Of a stretch of DNA of 42,724 nt, positions 34,485-41,840 are shown one piece after another. Under the pieces are notes generated by a model. The model ran no database searches. It was not told the DNA's origin and was given only the letters and a program-made list of their open reading frames with translations. The position numbers were made by a program, and so were the translations under genes. Every line of letters starts with the position of its first letter. Within the stretch, counting starts at the first letter, position 1. This DNA is from an uncultured Selenomonadaceae bacterium (GTDB lineage Bacteria > Bacillota > Negativicutes > Selenomonadales > Selenomonadaceae): NCBI GenBank assembly GCA_905234505.1, contig CAJOIA010000002.1, forward strand, positions 1 to 42,724. The letters run 5' to 3'.

Positions 34485-35058
34485 TTCCATTCCTCCTTGG
34501 ATTAAATTTATTCATAGCTTTATTAATACCTTCGCGAAAAATGCAAAGCACGGCAGGAACAAGATTTTCAATAGTGGCGGAAATTTTATCCTTGTCCTGC
34601 GCGAAAAATGGGCTAAGTACATGCGAATTGACAGCCCAATTTTCCGGCGGGCGACCTATTCCAATTCTAACGCGCGGAAAATTCTGCTTACCGCCCAAAT
34701 GCTGAATAATCGAATCAACGCCGCGATGACCGCCGCCGCTGCCTTTTGGGCGAAGTCTTATAGTTCCAAGCGGCAAATCCATATCATCGTGTGCAACGAT
34801 TAAATTTTCAAGCTCGACTTTATAAAAATTAATAATAGGAGCAACAGCCTCGCCGCTCAAATTCATAAAAGTTTGCGGCTTAACAATTAAAATTTTTTCG
34901 CCGTCAAGAAAAGTTTCAGCCACCAGCGCATTAAAATTCGACCGCCATTCAGACGCGCCAATTTCGCCAGCCAGTTTATCAGCCAGCATAAAACCAACAT
35001 TGTGCTTAGTATTTGCATATTCAGCGCCAGGATTGCCCAACCCTACAAAAATTTTCAT
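34462..35058 (-). CDS. pth: Peptidyl-tRNA hydrolase Pth
   Basis: Pth releases tRNA from prematurely dropped peptidyl-tRNA. The 198-residue protein has the family start FVGLGNPGAEYANTKHNVGF with the catalytic His, the KPQTFMNLSG segment, VAHDDMDLPLG with the catalytic Asp, and GGHRGVDSII. The tail of about 15 residues is Asn/Arg-rich. It lies 8 bp after the M50 protease gene and overlaps the response regulator. Confidence 0.96.
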   Translation of the reverse strand: MKIFVGLGNPGAEYANTKHNVGFMLADKLAGEIGASEWRSNFNALVAETFLDGEKILIVKPQTFMNLSGEAVAPIINFYKVELENLIVAHDDMDLPLGTIRLRPKGSGGGHRGVDSIIQHLGGKQNFPRVRIGIGRPPENWAVNSHVLSPFFAQDKDKISATIENLVPAVLCIFREGINKAMNKFNPRRNGNDASITG

Positions 35059-35066
35059 AGCGTCAC

Positions 35067-35693
35067 CTATAGCAAGATATTAGCAATCACGGTAAAAATA
35101 CCGAGTACAAATTGTTGCATTGGCACAAATACCACGCTCAAAATCGGCGTCACTAAAATTATTAACAAAATCCACATGCTGTAGCGTTCGACAATTTCAT
35201 ATTTCTGCGCGAGTTCGTAAGGCAGGATTTGTTTCAGTACGTGCGAACCGTCAAGCGGCGGCAGCGGTATCAAATTAAAAATACCGAAATTTATATTGAT
35301 AATCATAATGTAATTCAGCACAATTTTCATTCCGTCCGACATGGGCACGCCAAATTTTATCATTAATATCATAAAGAGCAACGTTATAAAAGCGATTAAA
35401 AAATTTGCGCCTGGTCCTGCAAGCGACACTAAAATATCATCACGCTTTGGGTTGCTGAAATTGTACGGGTTTATCTGTACCGGCTTTGCCCAGCCAAAAT
35501 GAGCCACCAACAGCATTAGCAAACCAAAAGGGTCAACGTGTGCCAGTGGGTTTAGCGTCAAGCGCCCCTGCATTTTCGGCGTAAAATCGCCCAGTGCGTA
35601 GGCAACCCGCGCGTGTGCCCATTCGTGAATTACCATCGCTATGACTATTCCTGGCAGACTGATTATCGTCTTCATTATAAAGTTTTCAAACAT
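35067..35693 (-). CDS. Site-2 protease family membrane metalloprotease (M50)
   Basis: The 208-residue integral membrane protein has the zinc motif HEWAH near residue 24 in the first hydrophobic segment and the distal ligand motif NLIPLPPLDGSHVL near residue 140. There are about five to six membrane helices and no PDZ domain, which places it with the short M50B / SpoIVFB-like bacterial homologues (also called Rhomboid-unrelated FtsH-independent S2P). The substrate is unknown. GGAGG precedes the ATG. Confidence 0.92.
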   Translation of the reverse strand: MFENFIMKTIISLPGIVIAMVIHEWAHARVAYALGDFTPKMQGRLTLNPLAHVDPFGLLMLLVAHFGWAKPVQINPYNFSNPKRDDILVSLAGPGANFLIAFITLLFMILMIKFGVPMSDGMKIVLNYIMIININFGIFNLIPLPPLDGSHVLKQILPYELAQKYEIVERYSMWILLIILVTPILSVVFVPMQQFVLGIFTVIANILL

Positions 35694-35707
35694 TAATTCG
35701 CCTCCAA

Positions 35708-36067
35708 TTAATTTCTGTAAGCTACTTTGTGACCTTCGCGGTACAACCGAATTTCGGACAGATTAAAAATATCCAGCCCGAACCAAGTTTCTTGTGTAAA
35801 ATCATCGTAGTTTACACCAATATCAAAATAGCGCAACATTTGTCGCGGCGAAAATTGCTTTGGGTTAATAATAATTGTGATTGAATCTCCGTCGCGCAGA
35901 AAATTTGCACTGTGCATAATCCATTCAATAGGCGCGTCTGTCGGCGAAAGGTAAATCTGCGTTATGGTCTTGCCGGTGTTATTGACAATCCTAAGGTCAG
36001 TGCTGGCAAATGCTACTGAATTTAACGCAATGAGCATTAGCGCTGCCAAGAAAAATTTTTTAAGCAT
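35708..36067 (-). CDS. Exported hypothetical protein
   Basis: I do not recognise this family with certainty. The Met giving MLKKFFLAALMLIAL, with GAGG nine bases before it, begins a clear signal peptide ending at AFA-S; the track's start is five codons further up. The mature part of about 95 residues is all-beta in pattern (DLRIVNNTGKTITQIYLSPTD), with IIINPKQFSPRQMLRYFD and a final REGHKVAYRN, reminiscent of small immunoglobulin-like periplasmic proteins. It overlaps the nudF end by 8 bp. Confidence 0.75.
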   Translation of the reverse strand: MLKKFFLAALMLIALNSVAFASTDLRIVNNTGKTITQIYLSPTDAPIEWIMHSANFLRDGDSITIIINPKQFSPRQMLRYFDIGVNYDDFTQETWFGLDIFNLSEIRLYREGHKVAYRN

Positions 36068-36635
36068 TTGTATCAGCCTCAATTTGTTTAGCCAACATTA
36101 AAATTGAAATAATCGTTTTGGAGTCGATGATTTTTCCATTTTCAACGAGTTTCACGGCGTCAGCCAGCGGCATTTTCACTGTATTAATAAATTCGTCGTC
36201 GTCAGGATGTTTTTTGCCAGGCGTCAAACCGGTGGCGGCGTAAAGGTGAATATATTCATTGGTGAAGCCGACCGTCGTTGCAATTGTTGTAAGTTTCCAC
36301 ATTTTTTCTGCAGTGTAGCCGGTTTCTTCAGAAAGCTCGCGTTCGGCGCAAAATACCGGATCTTCGTCCGGCGCGTCGAGTTTACCGGCGGGAACTTCAA
36401 GTGTGACCTGCGCGACAGGATAACGATATTGCTTGACCAAAATAATCTGATTATCGGGCAAAAGCGGAATTACGGCTGAAGCGCCAGGATGTTTAATCCA
36501 TTCGCGGACGGATTTATGACCGTTGGGAAGTTCGACATCATCTTTGAAAACGTGCAGAAGTACGCCGTCAAAAACTTTTTCGCTGGAAATTTTTTTTTCG
36601 ACCAAATTTTTATCGTCATTGTCATTATTCGCCAT
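36060..36635 (-). CDS. nudF: NUDIX hydrolase, ADP-ribose pyrophosphatase (NudF-like)
   Basis: The 191-residue protein carries a full Nudix box, G-x5-E-x7-RELSEETGYT, near residue 90-110, preceded by VKQYRYPVAQVTLEVPAGKL, the ADP-ribose pyrophosphatase subgroup pattern. The enzyme hydrolyses ADP-ribose and similar nucleoside diphosphate derivatives using Mg2+. AGGGGG precedes the ATG. It is the first gene of the run nudF to M48-TPR, with its promoter overlapping the terminator region of the pyr operon. Confidence 0.92.
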   Translation of the reverse strand: MANNDNDDKNLVEKKISSEKVFDGVLLHVFKDDVELPNGHKSVREWIKHPGASAVIPLLPDNQIILVKQYRYPVAQVTLEVPAGKLDAPDEDPVFCAERELSEETGYTAEKMWKLTTIATTVGFTNEYIHLYAATGLTPGKKHPDDDEFINTVKMPLADAVKLVENGKIIDSKTIISILMLAKQIEADTNA

Positions 36636-36662
36636 GTTAAATCCCCCTAAATATTTTCCGAA

Positions 36663-36671
36663 ATTATATCA
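36663..36671 (-). promoter_or_regulatory. Extended -10 promoter of nudF
   Basis: On the minus strand TGATATAAT is an extended -10 box about 28 bases before the nudF ATG. The -35 position falls in the T-run of the pyr terminator, so it is poor. Confidence 0.5.
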
Positions 36672-36683
36672 TATTTAGCCAAT

Positions 36684-36713
36684 AAAAAAAGCCCTCGACA
36701 TTTCGTCAAGAGC
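36684..36713 (-). terminator. Intrinsic terminator of the pyrimidine operon
   Basis: On the minus strand GCTCTTGAC pairs with GTCGAGGGC (9 bp with two G-T pairs) around GAAAT, followed by seven T. It lies just past the pyrE stop. Confidence 0.9.
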
Positions 36714-36725
36714 TCGAAGTTCAAA

Positions 36726-37304
36726 TTATTTTTTACCGGTAGAGCCGCGCTTTGTAAGTGGAATGCCCTTCGCGCAGAGCGGGCAATTTTCCGGCTCGTA
36801 AGTTTCAACGTTCATATGAAGGAGCGCAAAACTCGGTACGCCGCCGAAATCAGCCTTGCCGCCCGACCTATCCACTAACATTGAAACTGCAACCGGCACG
36901 CCGCCAAATTCTTTAACAACGTCTATAACTTCGCGCACAGAGCCGCCCGTCGTTACAACGTCTTCAACAATCAAAACGCGCTCGCCTTCGTGCAAAGTAA
37001 AGCCGCGCCGAAATGTCATTTTGCCATCAACGCGCTCAGTGAAAATCGCTCGCGTCCCCAACGCTTTGCCGGTTTCATGCGCTAAAATTATTCCGCCAGT
37101 CACCGGTCCAACAACTGTCTCAATCTGTGCGTCCTGGAAATGTTCAGCCATTGCGCAGCAAAGTTTTTCGGTCATTTTCGGGTGCTGGAGAACATTAAAT
37201 TTTTCTACGTAGTGCGGTGAATGTTTTCCCGACGTAAGTTTAAAATGTCCATTCATAATTGCGCCCGTCTCGACGAGCATATCATAAACTTCTTTTTCAG
37301 TCAT
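36726..37304 (-). CDS. pyrE: Orotate phosphoribosyltransferase PyrE
   Basis: PyrE joins orotate to PRPP to give OMP. The 192-residue protein has the PRPP motif VLIVEDVVTTGGSV near residue 112-125, the LTSGKHSPHYVEKF start and the FRRGFTLHEGE loop. GAGGTG precedes the ATG and the gap after pyrF is 2 bp. The C-terminal tail carries a CxxC pair (CPLCAKG) as seen in the longer PyrE form of some Firmicutes. It is the last gene of the operon. Confidence 0.95.
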   Translation of the reverse strand: MTEKEVYDMLVETGAIMNGHFKLTSGKHSPHYVEKFNVLQHPKMTEKLCCAMAEHFQDAQIETVVGPVTGGIILAHETGKALGTRAIFTERVDGKMTFRRGFTLHEGERVLIVEDVVTTGGSVREVIDVVKEFGGVPVAVSMLVDRSGGKADFGGVPSFALLHMNVETYEPENCPLCAKGIPLTKRGSTGKK

Positions 37305-37306
37305 AA

Positions 37307-38011
37307 TTACACCTCGCTCATTTCAGCTAAGATTTTTTCGGCGGCAAGTTTCGGATTTTCGGCTGCGCGAATTGGTCTGCCAATAACTAAATAATTTGCG
37401 CCATTTTTTAACGCGGCGGCTGGCGTAGAAATGCGGCTTTGATCGTTGATATCGCTGCCTGCCGGACGAATGCCAGGCGTTACAATCAAAAAGTTTTCAC
37501 CGCAATTTTCGCGAATAAGTTTAGCCTCTTGCGGCGACGCCACAACGCCATCAAGTCCGGCGTCCTGCGCGAGTTTTGCAAATTGAACAACTTGCTCGGA
37601 AATTTTCAGTGCCCCGCACCATTCAGCTTGATTTATGCTTGTCAAAACTGTTATGGCAATTAATTTTGGCTTGACAATTCCGCGTTTAGCGGATTCTTCG
37701 CGCAGTGCTTCAGCCGCATTTTTCATCATTGTAAAGCCGCCCGCCGCGTGAACATTTAAAATATCCGCGCCCAAATTCATAAGTGAGCACAAACCGCCCG
37801 CTACTGTATTTGGTATGTCGTGCAGTTTCAAATCCAAGAAAACTTTTTTGTTTTGAGACTTCAGCCAATCTATAACGCCAGCACCGACGCTATAAAAAAG
37901 TTCCATACCAACCTTGTAAAAAATCACGCTGTCGCCCAAATCATTTACCAAATTCTTAACTTCGTCGAACTTGTGAAAATCCAGCGCTACAATCAATCTT
38001 TCGTCAGCCAT
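37307..38011 (-). CDS. pyrF: Orotidine 5'-phosphate decarboxylase PyrF
   Basis: PyrF decarboxylates OMP to UMP, the last step of the pathway. The 234-residue TIM-barrel protein begins LIVALDFHKFDEV, contains the catalytic DLKLHDIPNTV, and ends with the phosphate-binding VIGRPIRAAENP segment. It starts 12 bp after the second GTPase gene, so those genes are within the pyr transcript. Confidence 0.96.
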   Translation of the reverse strand: MADERLIVALDFHKFDEVKNLVNDLGDSVIFYKVGMELFYSVGAGVIDWLKSQNKKVFLDLKLHDIPNTVAGGLCSLMNLGADILNVHAAGGFTMMKNAAEALREESAKRGIVKPKLIAITVLTSINQAEWCGALKISEQVVQFAKLAQDAGLDGVVASPQEAKLIRENCGENFLIVTPGIRPAGSDINDQSRISTPAAALKNGANYLVIGRPIRAAENPKLAAEKILAEMSEV

Positions 38012-38023
38012 TTAAACCACCGC

Positions 38024-39085
38024 CTATTTGCCCTCAACAAAATTTTCAAGATAAAGCTCCGCGACCTTGTAACAATCATCAATATAGTTTTCGCCCAATT
38101 TTTTAATCAAATAATAGCCGCTAATCGCAGAAATCGCCCAGCCCGCTATCGGCACGTACTTAACAACTTCCTTGCTGACAAAGCGCGCGCCGACCTTTTC
38201 AATCAATTTCATAACGCCGCTCTTGGTAACATAATTAAACACAGTCTTAAGCGCAGGCGTCATAATTTCATATTTCGTTAACGCCGCCTGCACTTCCTCA
38301 TTAATGCCAAAAGTTTTGCGAACCTCAAAAAACATATCGGTAATAACGCCCAAATCTACCGCCACGTCCACGCCTGGAATCGGATTAATCGCATTAGCCG
38401 CCCCGCCCCACGCATAATAATTCAACTGCTCAAGGCAAAGTTTTTTCTTATTGTCTAAATCTTGCTTGGAAGTCGCTTTAAATTCAAAAACCAGCTTAGA
38501 CTTTTTAACTTTCGGCAAATCTGAATTAAAAATATCTCGCTTAAGCTCTTCAATGCCGGTATTTTTTCTGCAGCTCGTGAAATAAATTTTTTCCGAATAA
38601 CTTTTCATTTTGCTTGAAACGTCCTGCGCGATTTCCTCTTCAAGCCGCTCTAAAGTTTTAAAATCATCCCAAATCTGATCTTCCTTGTTTCGCACAATAA
38701 AAAATGGATGTTCGCGTTCGTCACGCCAGCGCTTGAGATTTTCAAATAAAACCGCGTCAGAATCGTGCAATTTCCCGTCGAATACGAATAAATACAAATC
38801 GTACTGTTCCGGCTGAAATTTTTTAAGCCATTGCTCAATCGGAAACATATTCGTGCCGTAGCCTGGCAGGTCAACAATCGTCAAATTATTATCAAGTTTT
38901 CGCTTCTGAACTTCAACCGTTGTATCAGTCTGAACGCCAACTTCAAAAATTTCTCTGCCAATTAATTTGTTAATCAAACTGGATTTTCCCGCGCCTGGTT
39001 GCCCAATCAGCGCAATGGTTACCGAAACTTCACGCTCATGAACTTTTTCCTCATAATCGCGCTTTAAATCTTCAGCCAAACTCAT
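38024..39085 (-). CDS. IRG-like (interferon-inducible GTPase type) GTPase, paralogue 2
   Basis: The 353-residue protein begins with a basic coiled helix, then a G domain: P-loop GQPGAGKSS (residues 28-36), G3 DLPGYG, and G4 RNKEDQ. The stretch from DLPGYGT through FQPEQYDLYLFVFDG to FIVRNKED follows the pattern of vertebrate immunity-related GTPases (DLPGxGTxxF...YDxFxxx...FxVRxKxD). The C-terminal half is helical with membrane-prone segments (NPIPGVDVAVDLGV, VPIAGWAISAISGYYLI). Proteins of this type oligomerise on membranes. GGGGGA precedes the ATG. It may form a pair with paralogue 1; the role in a pyrimidine operon is unknown. Confidence 0.85.
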   Translation of the reverse strand: MSLAEDLKRDYEEKVHEREVSVTIALIGQPGAGKSSLINKLIGREIFEVGVQTDTTVEVQKRKLDNNLTIVDLPGYGTNMFPIEQWLKKFQPEQYDLYLFVFDGKLHDSDAVLFENLKRWRDEREHPFFIVRNKEDQIWDDFKTLERLEEEIAQDVSSKMKSYSEKIYFTSCRKNTGIEELKRDIFNSDLPKVKKSKLVFEFKATSKQDLDNKKKLCLEQLNYYAWGGAANAINPIPGVDVAVDLGVITDMFFEVRKTFGINEEVQAALTKYEIMTPALKTVFNYVTKSGVMKLIEKVGARFVSKEVVKYVPIAGWAISAISGYYLIKKLGENYIDDCYKVAELYLENFVEGK

Positions 39086-39439
39086 AAAACATTCCCCCTA
39101 ATTTTTTGCGGCAAGTAGCGGAATTTCATTTTCAAACTCGGAAATTTTTTCAGCAATTAATTTGTCCATAACGCCGCCCGCGAAATTAAAACAATCTTCA
39201 CTGTAACTTTTGCCCGCATTACCCAATCAGCGCAATGGTTACCGAAACTTCACGCTCATGAACTTTTTCCTCGTAATCGCGCTTTAAATCTTCAGCCAAA
39301 CTCATAAAACATTCCCCCTAATTTTTTGCGGCAAGTAGCGGAATTTCATTTTCAAACTCGGAAATTTTTTCGGCAATTAATTTGTCCATAACGCCGCCCG
39401 CGAAATTAAAACAATCTTCACTGTAACTTTTGCCCGCAT
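39002..39439. repeat. 218-bp tandem direct duplication at the GTPase gene junction
   Basis: Copies at 39002-39219 and 39222-39439 differ at only two positions I can find (CTCATAATC against CTCGTAATC, and TTTTCAGC against TTTTCGGC). Each copy spans the first 28 codons and ribosome binding site of the downstream GTPase gene plus the last ~40 codons of the upstream one. Two bases (TA) separate them. The near identity points to a recent event, or to an assembly artefact. Confidence 0.95.
39219..39305 (-). pseudogene. 28-codon minigene left by the duplication (5' end of GTPase 2)
   Basis: Inside the second repeat copy the start and GGGGGA ribosome binding site of GTPase 2 are intact, so translation would give MSLAEDLKRDYEEK and so on up to the first Gly of the P-loop (residue 28). 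The next codon, formed by the junction bases, is TAA. It is therefore a truncated duplicate that could still be translated; no function is implied. Confidence 0.85.
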
Positions 39440-40397
39440 AATCCGCCATTTTGTAGCCAATCGCTGCCGCCGCCGCTTGTCCGACAAATGGAATATATTT
39501 CGCCACGCTCTTAACCATCTGCCGCCCCGCAAAATTTTTCAGCAAAATTGCAATGCCCTCTTTAGTCAAAAGCTCCAGCAATTTTTTAGCTATCGGCAAC
39601 GCGTAATATTTCATATCGCCTTCTTCAATGTCGTAGCATTTGCGAATATCGGCGAACATTTTAAAATAAATTCCTAAATCCACCGCGACATCGGCGCCTA
39701 GAATCGGATTGAGCCCATTGACGCCCGCAATTTTATTGTACGTCGAAATTTCGTTTTCTGCGCGAGAATTGGCTGAGGCAAGATATTCATTTTTGGCTTT
39801 AATGTAAGCCGTGCGAAGTTTGGTCTGCCACAGCGTTTTAAAATCAGTCTGAATCAAAGCCGCGCGCAATTCGTCAATGCCGGTTTTTTCTCTGCCGCAG
39901 TCCACAAAAAATAATTCACTGGTATCAAGCCCGCTAGTTTTGGCGGAAATATCTGCGCGAATTTTATTTTTATCGGCGTCGGTTTCAATATCGGTGCAAT
40001 GGTTTCTCACCAAAAAAATTGGGTGGCGTCGCTCAAGATTGTAATTTTTCAGCTCAATAAAAAGTCGGCTGTCTTCCTCGTGCAATTTGCCGCGAAATAC
40101 AAAAATATAAACGTCGTACTGTTGCGGCTGAAATTTATCGCGCCAATCATCGAACTTAAACATTTTCGTACCATAACCTGGCAGGTCGACGATTTTTTGA
40201 AAATTATATTCGTATTCGTTAGCCTCAGTGGTAACGTCAGTAGTTTGACCGGTTTCAGCAACGCGTTTACCGAGCAGATTATTAATCAAGCTGGATTTTC
40301 CCGCGCCAGGTTGACCTACCACCGCAATTCTCGCATAAGCGCCTTCATTTTTTTTAATATCGTCCAAAATGCTGTTGAATCTGTCTTTCAGTGCCAT
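39318..40397 (-). CDS. IRG-like GTPase, paralogue 1
   Basis: The 359-residue protein shares the plan of its neighbour: P-loop GQPGAGKSS near residue 28, TTDVTTEANEY switch region, G3 DLPGYGTKMF, then FQPQQYDVYIFVFRGKLHEED and FLVRN. The G4 motif, NKED in paralogue 2, reads NHCTD here, so the base-specificity Lys is missing. The C-terminal half again has LNPILGADVAVDLGIYFKMF and an Ala/Gly-rich hydrophobic stretch (VGQAAAAAIGYKMA). The start codon directly abuts the pyrD stop. A paired arrangement of one canonical and one altered GTPase suggests a hetero-oligomer, by inference. Confidence 0.83.
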   Translation of the reverse strand: MALKDRFNSILDDIKKNEGAYARIAVVGQPGAGKSSLINNLLGKRVAETGQTTDVTTEANEYEYNFQKIVDLPGYGTKMFKFDDWRDKFQPQQYDVYIFVFRGKLHEEDSRLFIELKNYNLERRHPIFLVRNHCTDIETDADKNKIRADISAKTSGLDTSELFFVDCGREKTGIDELRAALIQTDFKTLWQTKLRTAYIKAKNEYLASANSRAENEISTYNKIAGVNGLNPILGADVAVDLGIYFKMFADIRKCYDIEEGDMKYYALPIAKKLLELLTKEGIAILLKNFAGRQMVKSVAKYIPFVGQAAAAAIGYKMADYAGKSYSEDCFNFAGGVMDKLIAEKISEFENEIPLLAAKN

Positions 40398-41303
40398 TTA
40401 AATTTTCACCTGTCCAATAATCTCGCGCAGATTTAAATTGCGGCTCGCTAAATAATTTTCCAGATCGTTAGCAATTTCCATAGTGACCGCCGGATTAGCA
40501 AAATTCGCCGTGCCAACTGCAACCGCCGACGCTCCCGCTAAGAAAAATTCAATAGCATCAGCCGCCGTGCAAATTCCGCCCATGCCAATTACCGGAACTT
40601 TGACTGCCTGCGCGACTTGATAAACCATACGCACCGCAACCGGCTTAACTGCGCCGCCACTAAGCCCGCCCGTTATATTTCCAAGCGTCGGCTTCCACGT
40701 GTTAATATTAATTTCCATACCCATCAGCGTATTAATTAGCGAAATGCAATCTGCGCCCGCGCTTTCAACAGAGCGCGCAATTTCGGTAATATCAGTAACA
40801 TTCGGACTGAGTTTCACTATAACCGGCTTGCTTGTAAATTTTTTCGCAGTCGAAGTAACTTCCGCCGCAGCCTTTGGATTCGTGCCGAAAATTATTCCGC
40901 CGTCTTTTACATTCGGGCAAGAAATATTTAATTCAATCGCCGCCACGCCGTCCACATTTAAAAGTTTCGCCAGCTCGCCGTAATCTTCAACGCTACTGCC
41001 GCTGATATTTACAATGACATTCATTTTGTTTTTAATGCGCGGCAAAATTTCAATTAAAAATTTCTCGACGCCTGGATTTTCTAAGCCAATGCAATTCAGC
41101 ATACCCGCCGGAGTTTCAGTAATTCGCACGCCTTTATTACCTGCGCGCGGCTTCAAAGTAATGCATTTCACCATAACGCCGCCGAGTTTCTCAAGGTCGA
41201 CAAAATCAGCAAATTCTTCGCCAAAGCCAAATGTCCCCGACGCCGCTAAGATTGGCGTGTTCATCTTTATTCCGCAAATTTCAGTTTTCAGTCGCTCGCT
41301 CAT
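40398..41303 (-). CDS. pyrD: Dihydroorotate dehydrogenase B, catalytic subunit PyrD
   Basis: PyrD oxidises dihydroorotate to orotate with FMN and passes electrons via PyrK to NAD+. The 301-residue TIM barrel has ILAASGTFGFGEE, the catalytic Cys in NISCPNVKDGG (class 1B uses Cys), and the FMN phosphate motifs GLSGGAVKP and GMGGI. GAGG precedes the ATG. A DUF4145-like gene separates it from pyrK, which is unusual, since the two subunits are normally adjacent. Confidence 0.96.
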   Translation of the reverse strand: MSERLKTEICGIKMNTPILAASGTFGFGEEFADFVDLEKLGGVMVKCITLKPRAGNKGVRITETPAGMLNCIGLENPGVEKFLIEILPRIKNKMNVIVNISGSSVEDYGELAKLLNVDGVAAIELNISCPNVKDGGIIFGTNPKAAAEVTSTAKKFTSKPVIVKLSPNVTDITEIARSVESAGADCISLINTLMGMEININTWKPTLGNITGGLSGGAVKPVAVRMVYQVAQAVKVPVIGMGGICTAADAIEFFLAGASAVAVGTANFANPAVTMEIANDLENYLASRNLNLREIIGQVKI

Positions 41304-41318
41304 AAATTTTTCCTCAAC

Positions 41319-41825
41319 TTATTTTTTCGTGATAAAAAATGCTGCCAACGCGCCCAAAAGACCGACGCCAGCATATTTCGCCGCCTTCGCCCAAAAAGAT
41401 TCTTCAACCGGAATATCCTCTGCATTAAAACGTCGCGGCTGATAATTTTTGCTATAACGTTTATCAATCCATTGCACAAAATCAAAAAGGTTGCTCAAAC
41501 AGCGTACGCCTTCTTCAACATTAAAATCTTTTTCGTTGTGAAGAGCCTGGTTGCCCAATTTGCGGCAGTAATGAATTTTGCTAAGGAGACTTTGACCGAC
41601 GGCATTTTCAAAAGTCTTATTTGAAATGAGCGCGAAAAAATCATTGCTTGAGGATTTGAATTTTTTATCACGGCTATAAAGCCATTTCACGCTAGCTTCA
41701 AACGCCGATCTCACAAGTTTAACGCAAGCATTCGGCGATTTTTCAAATGACTCTTCGGCTTCGATACAATCATTGGCAAAATCGCTAAATTCCGGTTTGT
41801 CCTTGAGAAATGTAAAATTAGCCAC
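41319..41825 (-). CDS. DUF4145-like protein with C-terminal membrane anchor
   Basis: The 168-residue product starts at GTG with GGTGA upstream. Residues about 1-120 form an all-helical domain with FANDCIEAEESFEKSPNACVKLVRSAFEASVKWLY and YCRKLGNQALHNEKDF, which matches the pattern of DUF4145, a domain also attached to type I restriction subunits. The last 20 residues are hydrophobic (YAGVGLLGALAAFFITKK) and predict a tail anchor. It lies between pyrK and pyrD, 15 bp from each. Its function is unknown; it may belong with the IRG-like GTPases rather than with pyrimidine synthesis. Confidence 0.68.
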   Translation of the reverse strand: MANFTFLKDKPEFSDFANDCIEAEESFEKSPNACVKLVRSAFEASVKWLYSRDKKFKSSSNDFFALISNKTFENAVGQSLLSKIHYCRKLGNQALHNEKDFNVEEGVRCLSNLFDFVQWIDKRYSKNYQPRRFNAEDIPVEESFWAKAAKYAGVGLLGALAAFFITKK

Positions 41826-41840
41826 AATGTCACCAACTTT

